Position numbers and translations under genes: made by a program. A stretch of DNA of 64,000 nucleotides, taken from positions 62,001 to 126,000 of IMG/VR virus record IMGVR_UViG_3300017963_000203, one strand, 5' to 3'. This document shows positions 1 to 6,997 of the stretch, in pieces. This DNA is from a virus. The notes under the pieces were generated by a model. That model did no database searches and was not told where the DNA came from. It saw nothing but the letters and a program-made list of their open reading frames with translations. Position 1 is the first letter of the stretch. Each line of letters begins with the position of its first letter.

Positions 1-2512
1 CACCGAAGTTCTGGACGAGGTACGGCTTCCCCGTCTTCTCGGCGATCTTCCCCGCGGACGCTTCGAGATACGCCCCGGGATTGGCCCGGCCAAGGACTCC
101 GGACGGATTGAAGAGGACGTCGAGGGGCTTGCCATCCTCGCCGTGATACATCTCCTTGTCCGGAAGGATCATCGTGACGATGCCCTTTCCGCCGTGCCTC
201 TGAGAGAGCTTGTCTCCGACCTCCAACGTCTCCTCGGTCTTCACATAGACGGTGATGAACTTTCGCGTCTTGACCACGTTCATCACCTCGGCCGGGTATT
301 CGCTGTCCCACCGAACCGACACATCCTGCCACTGGTGCTTCAGAGACCGGTGCAAACTGGCGTAGCTGAATTCCTCGTGGACCTTTATCTTTCTCACGGC
401 TGGAATCGCCACATCACCCATCTGGAGGACGGCGCCAGTCTTCACAATCCCGTTGGGGCCGTACTTCGACCGGTCCAACCCCTCGGCCTCAGCGGGGAAG
501 TGAGCCAGGAATACCGGAAGCCCCACGCTGATCGTAGAGTCCAGGTTCAGGGTCATCTCGTGTTTATGCACCGAGGTGAGTTTCTTGGCCGCAGTCTCCG
601 AGACGACGATACCGTCCTCGAAGTTGTACCCCTTGTAAGGCATGAATCCCGTTCGAAGGCTCTTCCCGAGAGCCAAGGCGCCGTTACGCGTGAAGTCGGA
701 ATCGGCCACCGGCTGACCCTTCCGCACACGGTCTCCCGTCTTCACAATCGCCTTCTCGTTCAGGAAAGCGTTCGAATTGAGCGGGTAGTGATCGTGGAGC
801 GGGACGGTGTACGTCTGCCCATCGTTCCCTTGAATCGTGATCTTCTTCGAAGTGACACGCTTCACCACACCGTCCACTGGAGCCTGGGGCACGATACGCT
901 CGCCAACAGCCGTCTCGTAGCCCCGCGCTCCGAACTTGGACTGAACGAGGGGCACGTCCGGGTCCTTCAACGGCACGGCCTGGGTGATGTGATGACTCGC
1001 CATGAGGATCCGGTTGGGGCTGTTCGTGTGAACGAAGGGGACGGCATTGGCCGCGAAACTGAGGATCTTGGAGGCGCTGTCCACGATGTAATCCACCTGA
1101 CGTGCGGGGATCATCTTGAACTCGCCTTTGTACCGGGCCTTGACCGGATCTCTCCGCGCTTTCGGCGGCGTCCTGGTGGTGTCGAACTCATCGTTGAACG
1201 CGAGCACCTTGTCCTCGAGGTCGAAGGCTTTCTTCGTCTCTCTCGCGCCCGTCTTGGCGTTGATCACCGTCAGCCCAATGTCGTTCCCGATCTTCTTGGA
1301 ACCGAGAGCGAGATGGGCATTGATGCCGATCTTGCTCGACTCTGGCGTCTGAACAGGGTCGAAGATCCCCAGGTGGCTCGGGTGCAGGGCACGGAGTCGG
1401 TCACTTACCGCGTGTACGGAGGAGATGCCTCCCTCGCCCATGGACGTGACCAGGGACTGCACGCCCACCATGTCGAGGGGATTATTCTGGTCGCTGTATC
1501 GAGAGAACTCGCTTGTGGTGAAGAACCGCTGCACGGGCTTGGTAAAAAGAGAAGGTGGAAGCACGTCGACCACTGACGGCCGGCGATCGATCTGGAATCG
1601 AATCGACCTCTCGGCTGTCGGTACGTTCTGCTCGAGCTTCTCGACGATGAAATCGTCCACCGAATGCAGGGACTTGTAGGCCAGGTTCTCAGTGTCGTCG
1701 GCCTTCACCTCTCCGCGAGCCAGAGCCAGGGCCTTCTCGCTCGAAGCCACAAGGACCTTGGGCTCGATGCGGCTGTATCGGGTCCCAAGCGTCAGCTTCG
1801 TGATGTTCGGATCCAGCGGTTTGCTGGCAAAGAACTTTCCGATGGCCTCGGCCAAGGCTTCCTGACCCTCCGGCTGGTCGGCGTAGGGTCGCATCTTTTT
1901 GTAGAGCTTCGCCAACTCAGCAGGGCGGTCGTACTTCCGATTCTCTTGGAGGATCTCGTCGCCCCAGATCTTCCGAAGGTCCACATCGGTGACGCCCAGA
2001 GCCTTGAGGATGGGGTAGAGGTAGACGTAGGTGGACTGGCCCACACGAATGCGGAAGACCTGCCGCACGCGGTCGAACTGGACTCGGTAACCGCCGCCCG
2101 CAGTGTTGATGAAGGTCTCCACGTTGTTGTCGGCCGTGTACCTGGTGTACGTCCCCGGCTTGAGCCGGATCTGGTTGACAATCTGGACTTCCTTGCCGCC
2201 GACGATGAAGGACTGCTTGCTCGTGAGATGCGGGACAGAGAGGATCGGGTGCCCCAACTGCCGGTCGAGAACCTTGTTGTTCTTGGTGTCCGTGATGACG
2301 ACATCACCAAGAAGCCTGGAGGCCAGGGTCCTCCCCGTGGTCTTATACTTCTTGTGAAGCTCCGGATCTCCATACATGTCGGGGCTCGTGTTCGCCCACC
2401 GGAGGTTGGAGACTGAGATCGTGTTCCGCTCACCACTGATGGGGAACATCCTCTCGACACGATCCTTCAGATTTCTGAGGAGAGCGGCGAATCTCTCCTG
2501 GCTTACGATCAT
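1..2512 (-). CDS. rpoB: Phage multisubunit RNA polymerase beta subunit (RpoB-like), partial at left edge
   Basis: Reading the minus strand from an ATG at 2512 (SD GAGGTGG just upstream) gives about 837 codons with no stop before the window edge. The gene encodes the beta subunit of a DNA-dependent RNA polymerase. Diagnostic RpoB motifs appear in order: SRYSDQNNPLD (about residue 335, the rifampicin region), HPSHLGIFDPVQTPES, NRILMASHHITQAVPL, GYNFEDGIVVSE (about 625) and SQRHGGKGIV (about 769) followed by DVLFNPSGVLGRANPG. Compared with a bacterial RpoB of ~1340 residues these motifs lie closer to the N-terminus, so lineage-specific insertions are missing, as in phage-encoded polymerases. In the rifampicin region the residues equivalent to E. 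coli H526, R529 and S531 appear to be V, S and T. The C-terminus and any beta-prime gene lie outside the window. Family assignment is firm; virion or non-virion polymerase type cannot be decided. Confidence 0.95.
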   Translation of the reverse strand, partial: MIVSQERFAALLRNLKDRVERMFPISGERNTISVSNLRWANTSPDMYGDPELHKKYKTTGRTLASRLLGDVVITDTKNNKVLDRQLGHPILSVPHLTSKQSFIVGGKEVQIVNQIRLKPGTYTRYTADNNVETFINTAGGGYRVQFDRVRQVFRIRVGQSTYVYLYPILKALGVTDVDLRKIWGDEILQENRKYDRPAELAKLYKKMRPYADQPEGQEALAEAIGKFFASKPLDPNITKLTLGTRYSRIEPKVLVASSEKALALARGEVKADDTENLAYKSLHSVDDFIVEKLEQNVPTAERSIRFQIDRRPSVVDVLPPSLFTKPVQRFFTTSEFSRYSDQNNPLDMVGVQSLVTSMGEGGISSVHAVSDRLRALHPSHLGIFDPVQTPESSKIGINAHLALGSKKIGNDIGLTVINAKTGARETKKAFDLEDKVLAFNDEFDTTRTPPKARRDPVKARYKGEFKMIPARQVDYIVDSASKILSFAANAVPFVHTNSPNRILMASHHITQAVPLKDPDVPLVQSKFGARGYETAVGERIVPQAPVDGVVKRVTSKKITIQGNDGQTYTVPLHDHYPLNSNAFLNEKAIVKTGDRVRKGQPVADSDFTRNGALALGKSLRTGFMPYKGYNFEDGIVVSETAAKKLTSVHKHEMTLNLDSTISVGLPVFLAHFPAEAEGLDRSKYGPNGIVKTGAVLQMGDVAIPAVRKIKVHEEFSYASLHRSLKHQWQDVSVRWDSEYPAEVMNVVKTRKFITVYVKTEETLEVGDKLSQRHGGKGIVTMILPDKEMYHGEDGKPLDVLFNPSGVLGRANPGAYLEASAGKIAEKTGKPYLVQNFG

Positions 2513-2574
2513 CTTCCACCTCGGTTTGTGTCGTTCTAACTATAGCGTAGGACGGCAGAAAATCGACCCAATCC

Positions 2575-2593
2575 GTCATAAGAATGGTGAAAG
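2575..2593 (+). promoter_or_regulatory. Repeated operon-start element, copy P1 (candidate phage promoter)
   Basis: The sequence is GTCATAAGAATGGTGAAAG, a full match to the repeated consensus GTCAYRAGA-N4-TG-[AG]AAG. It lies in the 90-bp divergent region between the rpoB-like gene and the first plus-strand gene, 28 bp from the ATG, and runs directly into the AGGAGG ribosome-binding site. Promoter function is inferred from position and recurrence. Confidence 0.6.
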
Positions 2594-2602
2594 GAGGTGT
2601 TC

Positions 2603-3052
2603 ATGGCCACGAAGAAGGACTCGAGCATCTTGCCGCTACCCAAGTGGTTCAAAGATGAAATGGCCAGGGAAAAGGAAAGAGAACAGCAAGAGAACTGGAA
2701 GAAAGCCTTCGAGATTCACGAGGCAAGGGCATCGACAAACCTGGACCGAGCACTCAGAGATGCGCCACAGAAGATCAGGGAGGTCGCCAGCCGAGACGAC
2801 GCACCCGAAGGTCTGCTTCAAACGGCCAAGAAGATCCTCAAGGCCGTGAAGATGCATGCCAAAGCGAACACGTGCATCCTCGTCGTCGGTGTCGCCGCGC
2901 TGACCTACCTCATCTCCCCCATCGATAGCATCCCCGACTTCATACCCGGAGTCGGACTGATGGACGACGCATTTCTTCTGGCGGCCGCGTGGGAAAGGAT
3001 CACCCACTGGTTCACAGACACGGACAAGATGAAACTCAGAAAACGATGGTGA
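2603..3052 (+). CDS. YkvA/DUF1232-family protein
   Basis: 149 residues. I chose the ATG at 2603 because AGGAGG sits 5 bp upstream; the in-frame GTG at 2597 overlaps that ribosome-binding site. The first ~90 residues are charged and helical. Residues ~92-130 carry the DUF1232/YkvA signature (YLISPIDSIPDFIP, then GLMDDAFLLAAAW), a short hydrophobic hairpin found in small bacterial proteins of unknown function and probably membrane-associated. The gene is first in an operon starting at the P1 element and is followed by a hairpin terminator. Its role in the phage is unknown. Confidence 0.8.
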   Translation: MATKKDSSILPLPKWFKDEMAREKEREQQENWKKAFEIHEARASTNLDRALRDAPQKIREVASRDDAPEGLLQTAKKILKAVKMHAKANTCILVVGVAALTYLISPIDSIPDFIPGVGLMDDAFLLAAAWERITHWFTDTDKMKLRKRW

Positions 3053-3075
3053 AGCGGCTCGTCGCCGCTTCTTTT
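3051..3075 (+). terminator. Intercistronic hairpin terminator T1
   Basis: GAAGCGGC and GCCGCTTC pair around a 5-nt loop and are followed by TTTT. The U-run leads directly into the next gene's ribosome-binding site, so this may attenuate rather than fully stop transcription. Confidence 0.75.
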
Positions 3076-3088
3076 AGGGGAGGAGCAA

Positions 3089-3301
3089 ATGAGGATTCCG
3101 GAGACCATATCCAAGATGAAACTACGGAAGCTCAGGTGTTGCGACTGCATTTCCTTCGATCGAAAGACGAAGAAGTATTGCTTCCTGCTCAAGACCAAAC
3201 GCCGGCCCGATCAGCCGGCATGCAACCGGATACGAGTGGAGGAGGAGAAATCATGCAAGAAGTCTGGATCGGAAACTACGCCCACCGACCGTTCCGGGTA
3301 A
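3089..3301 (+). CDS. Small Cys-rich protein, unknown
   Basis: 70 residues, starting at an ATG with GGGGAGGAG just upstream. Residues 17-46 contain a CC-x-C pair, a third Cys about 10 residues later and a fourth near an ACNR motif, suggesting a metal-binding knuckle; the rest is very basic. Its 3' end overlaps the next ORF by 49 bp. No family recognised. Confidence 0.6.
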   Translation: MRIPETISKMKLRKLRCCDCISFDRKTKKYCFLLKTKRRPDQPACNRIRVEEEKSCKKSGSETTPTDRSG

Positions 3302-3861
3302 CGGTCAAATTAGGCAAGATCGTGAAGGTGGAGGGCGACCTCGCCTGGGCGAAGGGAATGAGAATCCGCCATTTCAAGAGAACCGTCTGGAAGTACGGAG
3401 GGCCGAACCGTGTCGAGCGAGAACGAAGTACCAAAGACGCGAGCCGAAGTATCCCGGTCTCTCCACAAGATGGGGAGACTGAAAAAGCGCGCTCTCAAGA
3501 GGTCAGCCAAGAAGAGATCGAAGCAGCGCCGGCAGAGATCGAACGTGTCTTTCGTGGAAGGCACCACAATGACAAGGTGTCAAGTCTGCGGACACCTCCG
3601 GAGACAAGACCTTCCTTGCCACGAGTGCGGCGCCCCCGAATCTCGTCAGGAATGGGTCTGCGGAGAGCCCTCCGTGCCGCCAAGATCATGGGGTGCGAAG
3701 TGGACCACATCTGGGGCACTGGGGAGACGCGGATCTCGCACAGGCTGCTTCTCCAAGAAGACGGCAGCCGGCGAACAGTGGTTCTGAACCAGAGGAAGAA
3801 GGACGCTCCCCGCGCCCTGACCTCTTTTCTGACGCAACTCAAGGCGGCACTTCCGTCATAA
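3253..3861 (+). CDS. Hypothetical protein with overlapping internal ORF
   Basis: 202 codons open from an ATG with a GGAGGAGG ribosome-binding site. The N-terminus (MQEVWIGNYAHRPFRV, then a KLGKIVKVEGDL strand pattern) and the last ~70 residues (from GLRRALRAAKIMGCEVDHIW) look like real protein. The middle (about residues 55-130) looks like out-of-frame translation and coincides with a second ORF at 3410-3787. Either two small same-frame genes are fused by chance lack of a stop, or the region has a frameshift. No function assigned. Confidence 0.45.
   Translation: MQEVWIGNYAHRPFRVTVKLGKIVKVEGDLAWAKGMRIRHFKRTVWKYGGPNRVERERSTKDASRSIPVSPQDGETEKARSQEVSQEEIEAAPAEIERVFRGRHHNDKVSSLRTPPETRPSLPRVRRPRISSGMGLRRALRAAKIMGCEVDHIWGTGETRISHRLLLQEDGSRRTVVLNQRKKDAPRALTSFLTQLKAALPS
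3410..3787 (+). CDS. Basic zinc-ribbon protein (L32-like spacing)
   Basis: 125 residues from a GTG start with GGAGG 8 bp upstream. An N-terminal VPKTR and a highly basic stretch (about residues 20-46) precede a zinc ribbon CQVCG-x8-CHECG at about residues 57-74. The arrangement and CxxCG-x8-CxxCG spacing match bacterial ribosomal protein bL32, but this ORF has ~50 extra C-terminal residues and the spacing also occurs in other zinc ribbons. It overlaps the 3253 ORF in another frame. The good start site supports it being real. Confidence 0.5.
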   Translation: MSSENEVPKTRAEVSRSLHKMGRLKKRALKRSAKKRSKQRRQRSNVSFVEGTTMTRCQVCGHLRRQDLPCHECGAPESRQEWVCGEPSVPPRSWGAKWTTSGALGRRGSRTGCFSKKTAAGEQWF

Positions 3862-3873
3862 GAGTAGTGAAAG
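3855..3873 (+). promoter_or_regulatory. Repeated operon-start element, copy P2 (candidate phage promoter)
   Basis: GTCATAAGAGTAGTGAAAG, a full consensus match, begins inside the last codons of the upstream ORF. Unusually, terminator T2 lies between this element and the next gene (ATG 88 bp downstream), so any transcript starting here meets a hairpin first, a layout that could attenuate. Confidence 0.55.
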
Positions 3874-3898
3874 AAACGGCCCTCATGCTCCACCACCG

Positions 3899-3928
3899 GA
3901 AGCGGCTCGAAAGAGTCGCTTCTTTTTT
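3899..3928 (+). terminator. Hairpin terminator T2 in a leader
   Basis: GAAGCGGCTC pairs with GAGTCGCTTC (one G-U) around a GAAA tetraloop and is followed by six T. The next gene's GGAGGTG ribosome-binding site starts a few bases later. Confidence 0.8.
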
Positions 3929-3942
3929 GTCTGGAGGTGTCC

Positions 3943-4350
3943 ATGGGTTTCAAGACGTTCATCCTCGCACGCCGCTCTCAGTTCACCGGGAAAGTCAACG
4001 AGATGGCGTTGCCGCTCAGCCGCGATGAGTTCCTGGCCGCGTTCAAGAAGTGGCAGGAAGGCGCTCTCATCCAGAACGCATTTCCCACCCTCAACACCAT
4101 GCAGCGGGAGTTCATCAAGTCCGGTGTCACCCAGGAAGAGTGGGATGCGCATATCAACCCCATCGTTTGCCAGACCTGCAAGCGTCGGATGGATGAGGAC
4201 TACACGATCGGATGCCCAGAGTGCTTCGAGCACGAACACGCAGAGGAGGAAGAAGAGCATGACGGAGGAGAAAAAGGAGAGCCCGTCGATGGCGCGGGAT
4301 GTTCAGAAGAGGCTGGTCAGGATTCTGATGGCCGGCCTCAACTACCCTGA
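3943..4350 (+). CDS. Conserved phage hypothetical protein with zinc ribbon
   Basis: 135 residues; ATG at 3943 with GGAGGTG upstream. The N-terminal half has the pattern FKKWQEGALIQNAFPTLN followed by QREFIKSGVTQEEWD, which I recall from small tailed-phage proteins of unknown role. Next comes a Cys4 knuckle (CQTC, then CPEC) and an acidic tail. The last 92 bp overlap the next gene, so the acidic tail may be partly constrained by the other frame. Confidence 0.75.
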   Translation: MGFKTFILARRSQFTGKVNEMALPLSRDEFLAAFKKWQEGALIQNAFPTLNTMQREFIKSGVTQEEWDAHINPIVCQTCKRRMDEDYTIGCPECFEHEHAEEEEEHDGGEKGEPVDGAGCSEEAGQDSDGRPQLP

Positions 4351-4489
4351 CCTGCTCGACGATTTCGAGCGCCACTTCGTGCGAGACATGGCCCACGCTT
4401 TCCAACGGTTCGGGGCCAAGACCAAGGTTTCACCGAAACAGTTCACGATCCTGGAGAAGATCGGCCGCAAGATTTGCGTGATTGATTGA
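4259..4489 (+). CDS. Conserved phage hypothetical protein
   Basis: 76 residues; the ATG follows GAGGAGGA by 8 bp and lies inside the end of the preceding gene. The helical body (NYPDLLDDFERHFVRD, then VSPKQFTILEKIGRK) follows a layout common in small phage proteins of unknown function. Transcription likely ends at T3 directly downstream. Confidence 0.75.
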   Translation: MTEEKKESPSMARDVQKRLVRILMAGLNYPDLLDDFERHFVRDMAHAFQRFGAKTKVSPKQFTILEKIGRKICVID

Positions 4490-4492
4490 TAA

Positions 4493-4520
4493 AGAGCGGC
4501 GAGTTGCCGCTCTCTTTTTT
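4493..4520 (+). terminator. Hairpin terminator T3 abutting a ribosome-binding site
   Basis: AGAGCGGC pairs with GCCGCTCT around GAGTT, followed by C and six T. GGAGG of the next gene begins at the very next base (4521). Confidence 0.8.
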
Positions 4521-4532
4521 GGAGGACCGACG

Positions 4533-4703
4533 ATGGCAGCGATGGGATCTATCCAGTACGCCAGGCTCCAGGAAGCCCGGGATCTGATCAAGGATGGGCC
4601 CAAGATGGCGTTACCGCCATACTGGAAGACGCGTCAGAAACTCAAGGCAGTCCTCGTATGGACCCAAAACCTGATCGCAGAGAGAATAGAGAAAGGAGAG
4701 TGA
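4533..4703 (+). CDS. Small hypothetical protein
   Basis: 56 residues; ATG at 4533 with GGAGG 7 bp upstream, chosen over an in-frame ATG at 4482 that lies before the terminator. It is mostly helical and basic, ending in a likely amphipathic helix (LIAERIEKGE). The following gene starts 2 bp after its stop. Confidence 0.65.
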   Translation: MAAMGSIQYARLQEARDLIKDGPKMALPPYWKTRQKLKAVLVWTQNLIAERIEKGE

Positions 4704-4704
4704 C

Positions 4705-5232
4705 GTGAGCGATGATTGCCTTATGTGCCGGGGGCATTCCAGAGACGAAATCCTCAAGAGCATCCGGAGGATCGTAGTGGACGAGGGGAACACCCACCTC
4801 ATGATGATCCAAACCGGAGGCCCTAAGCTGGGCGCACCCGGGTACACTCCTGACTTCACCTACACGATTGGCATGTGGCACAACTTCGGCGCGCCTGAAC
4901 TCGTGATGTTTGCGGCGAACCCAGCCATGCTCAACACCGTCAGGGACAAGGTCAGGGAAGGCATGGTCATCCACCCGCACAAGAGGTACTCCGGGCTTGC
5001 CAAAGGCCTCGATACAGTGTTCGCGGAGATCCAGAAACCTGACCAGATCTTCGTGTTCACCAGGCTCTTCTACGCGAAGTACGGCTCGCCGGCCGACCGC
5101 AAGTTCCCTCGGATGCAGCTCGTCTGGCCCGACGAGTTCAACGTCTTCCCCTGGGAGGACGGGTTCAACGATCATTTCCGGCCGGCTCAGCTCGAGGTGG
5201 CCCAATGGCCTGAGAAAGGAGCGAAAGTATGA
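4705..5232 (+). CDS. DUF4262-family protein
   Basis: 175 residues from a GTG start with an AAGGAG site. The central pattern (YTIGMWHNFGAPELVMF, NPAMLNTV, then MQLVWPDEFNVFPWEDGF) matches DUF4262, a family of unknown biochemical function found in actinobacteria, proteobacteria and phages. The N-terminus has a CLMC pair. The gene overlaps the next ORF by ATGA, implying translational coupling. Confidence 0.8.
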   Translation: MSDDCLMCRGHSRDEILKSIRRIVVDEGNTHLMMIQTGGPKLGAPGYTPDFTYTIGMWHNFGAPELVMFAANPAMLNTVRDKVREGMVIHPHKRYSGLAKGLDTVFAEIQKPDQIFVFTRLFYAKYGSPADRKFPRMQLVWPDEFNVFPWEDGFNDHFRPAQLEVAQWPEKGAKV

Positions 5233-5534
5233 AGGAGCGGACGTTCGACCGGCCCCAGATCACCGATGCGGAGATCAAGACCGCCCTCAGTGAGATCGGG
5301 AGCAAGTCGGATCCATGGCGTCCAAGAGGATGGACTGGTAGGAAAGCAAAAAGGACCCCATCCTCTCCGGATGAGGTCCTTTTTTATCTCGATATGTCCC
5401 TCGTCAGACCATCACCGCCCCGGTCTGCCTGCGCTGTCGCCGGAAGATCGCCGCTGGAATGGCCGGTCTGGCCCGTACGGCGACGTCGTCTCCACCCCAA
5501 CCCTCTTCCGTTTCCGGAGGTGTGGCGATCATGA
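5229..5534 (+). CDS. Doubtful ORF running through a terminator
   Basis: The ATG overlaps the upstream stop (ATGA), and the first ~40 residues (MKERTFDRPQITDAEIKTA onward) look coding. No in-frame stop occurs before hairpin T4, and the remaining ~50 codons are antisense to the zinc-ribbon gene at 5404-5664. A true end shortly before T4, possibly reached by a +1 shift to the TAG at 5338, seems more likely than the full 101 residues. Confidence 0.35.
   Translation: MKERTFDRPQITDAEIKTALSEIGSKSDPWRPRGWTGRKAKRTPSSPDEVLFYLDMSLVRPSPPRSACAVAGRSPLEWPVWPVRRRRLHPNPLPFPEVWRS
5348..5385. terminator. Bidirectional hairpin terminator T4
   Basis: AAAAAGGACC pairs with GGTCCTTTTT, with an inner CATCC/GGATG stem. 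A- and T-runs on both sides let it act for both strands, and it lies between convergent genes. Confidence 0.85.
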
Positions 5535-5664
5535 CTTCGGCGCCGCAGAGCTCGCACTTGAGATGTCCGGGTTTCACGGAGAACAGCCTGTCCCCGCAAC
5601 CCGGACAGAGATTGGGTGTCGGCTTTCCGTTGAACGGAGCCTCTCCCCTGATTCCGGGTTCCAT
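5404..5664 (-). CDS. Small zinc-ribbon protein
   Basis: 86 residues on the minus strand. I chose the ATG at 5664 because AGGTG lies 4 bp upstream. Near the N-terminus is a clear double-CxxC ribbon (CPGCG, then CELCG, ~17 residues apart), and the C-terminus is basic. It is an isolated single-gene unit, divergent from the 5848 gene and ending at T4, so it has its own promoter in the AT-rich region 5665-5790. Nucleic-acid binding is plausible; function unknown. Confidence 0.75.
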   Translation of the reverse strand: MEPGIRGEAPFNGKPTPNLCPGCGDRLFSVKPGHLKCELCGAEVMIATPPETEEGWGGDDVAVRARPAIPAAIFRRQRRQTGAVMV

Positions 5665-5847
5665 GCTACACCTCATGAGTGCTAAAACGGGGCTCACCAA
5701 GAACCTCCGATTGATTTGCTGTTCTCACTATTAAAGTAACATAGAAAGCAAGCCACGCAAACCAAATTCGTGGCTATACGGAAAATAACCACACCTGTGT
5801 CATAAGACCTGTAGATGGAAATAAGGTTCGTTTTTTGGAGATGAGGC
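5665..5847. other. AT-rich divergent intergenic region
   Basis: 183 bp without a convincing ORF, clearly more AT-rich than its surroundings. It separates the divergent genes ending at 5664 and starting at 5848 and contains the P3 element. A hexamer pair resembling -35/-10 boxes for the minus-strand gene is only a weak match. Confidence 0.6.
5799..5817 (+). promoter_or_regulatory. Repeated operon-start element, copy P3 (weaker match)
   Basis: GTCATAAGACCTGTAGATG keeps the GTCATAAGA half exactly, but has TA instead of TG at positions 14-15. It lies 49 bp upstream of the ATG at 5848. Confidence 0.5.
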
Positions 5848-6174
5848 ATGACCGAGGAAGACAAGGAGAAGAACGCGATCAAAAAGACCAAGGAAATGCT
5901 GGAGGGCATGAAGGACCTCGGGAAGAAGATGAGAGAGGTCCAGGGCGCCCTGGAGGCATCTCTCGACCGACACAGGGACACGCTCCTGAAGGTGGACCAG
6001 CCGGGCGATCTCGAGGAGAAGGTCAACGCCCTTCTCGACATCAACGCCGGCCTTGCCCGGGCTCAAGCCATCGGAATGGGGATGACCCTGACGCAGCTCG
6101 ACTTGACGATGGAGCAGATGGGCAGCGTATTCGACCTCATGATCGACGACGAGGACGCCCCGGGCATCGGGTAG
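5848..6174 (+). CDS. Helical hypothetical protein
   Basis: 108 residues, first gene after P3, with TTGGAG upstream. Residues 1-75 are charged and heptad-like (coiled-coil tendency: EEDKEKNAIKK, then MREVQGALEASLDRH). The C-terminal part has a Met-rich amphipathic helix and an acidic end. No family recognised. Terminator T5 follows directly. Confidence 0.7.
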   Translation: MTEEDKEKNAIKKTKEMLEGMKDLGKKMREVQGALEASLDRHRDTLLKVDQPGDLEEKVNALLDINAGLARAQAIGMGMTLTQLDLTMEQMGSVFDLMIDDEDAPGIG

Positions 6175-6182
6175 GCATCAGG

Positions 6183-6208
6183 GGACCGCTTGACCGGCGG
6201 TCTCTTTT
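6183..6208 (+). terminator. Hairpin terminator T5
   Basis: GGACCGC pairs with GCGGTCT (one G-U) around TTGACCG, followed by CTTTT. The next gene's AAAGGAG site follows within ~10 bp. Confidence 0.7.
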
Positions 6209-6226
6209 ATCCGGAAAGGAGACGTC

Positions 6227-6997
6227 ATGGATTTCGACACCAAGGAGGGGATCGCTGAGGCGGTCCAGACGCTCGAAGGATTCGGCGAACTGCGCAGAAC
6301 GCGGCATCACGCGGCCTACGTCGACGAGCATCGGTTGAACGAGTTCGTCGTTCTCGGCCGATGGCTGCTCGACTCCTGCGGGAACTGCATGGGCGCCCCG
6401 ACGCCGTTCAACGTGTCCCCAGTACTCACCAAACAGGAGTTCTTCGAGGAGATCGGCAGGGACAACATGGTGGGCTTCGGGATGCCGACCAGCATTCCGG
6501 GCCACAAGGACATCTGCCCGTTCTGCAACCGCGGGTGGAGCATCCACAACGTCCACGACTGCTACCAGACCCACATCGGGCAGGCCTGGTTCACCTATCA
6601 CGCCCGGTGCTACCGGATCAAGCTCGCCAAGGAGACCCAAGGCGACCTGGAAGCGGCCTTCGACGTAGCCGGTCTCGGCCCTGCCTTCTTCATCCCCGTT
6701 CCTAACGAATACTATCCGGATCCCAACGCCATCTTCTACACCTACTGGTTCGACGTGTACACGTCCCTGGCCAGGTTCAAGGTTGGGTGGCGGAAGCGGG
6801 TCATCCATCTCGAGGTCGTGGACCCGACTGAGGGCTACGACACGGAGGAGCTGTTTCCCAAGGAGAGCACGACGAAGTTCGGCCAGGTGATCCACTGCTG
6901 GGGCTACACGAAGATGGCGCAGTACCTGGCCATGTTCCGGAGCGCCCTCATCGAGAAGAGGCTGCAACGTCTCTACCCAAGGAAGGAGGACTCATGA
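6227..6997 (+). CDS. Hypothetical protein with CxxC motifs
   Basis: 256 residues; ATG with AAAGGAG upstream. A CGNC pair (about residue 52) and a CPFCNRGW motif (about residue 103) followed by His/Cys residues suggest one bound zinc. The C-terminal half is rich in aromatic residues. It shares general style (aromatic-rich plus Cys pairs) with the next gene, which overlaps by ATGA, and both lead into the Thg1-like gene. Confidence 0.75.
   Translation: MDFDTKEGIAEAVQTLEGFGELRRTRHHAAYVDEHRLNEFVVLGRWLLDSCGNCMGAPTPFNVSPVLTKQEFFEEIGRDNMVGFGMPTSIPGHKDICPFCNRGWSIHNVHDCYQTHIGQAWFTYHARCYRIKLAKETQGDLEAAFDVAGLGPAFFIPVPNEYYPDPNAIFYTYWFDVYTSLARFKVGWRKRVIHLEVVDPTEGYDTEELFPKESTTKFGQVIHCWGYTKMAQYLAMFRSALIEKRLQRLYPRKEDS

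Noticed and set aside
143-1576. Long plus-strand ORF (477 codons)
   Set aside because: It is antisense to the RpoB-like gene, whose minus-strand frame carries diagnostic motifs; the plus-strand translation has no recognisable features.
3652-3861. HicA-like toxin in the end of the 3253 ORF
   Set aside because: Size and basic character are suggestive, but the HicA Gly-His core is missing and no HicB-like partner is adjacent.
5229-5534. Readthrough of terminator T4 by the 5229 ORF as a real 101-residue protein
   Set aside because: The second half is antisense to a convincing zinc-ribbon gene and crosses a strong bidirectional terminator.
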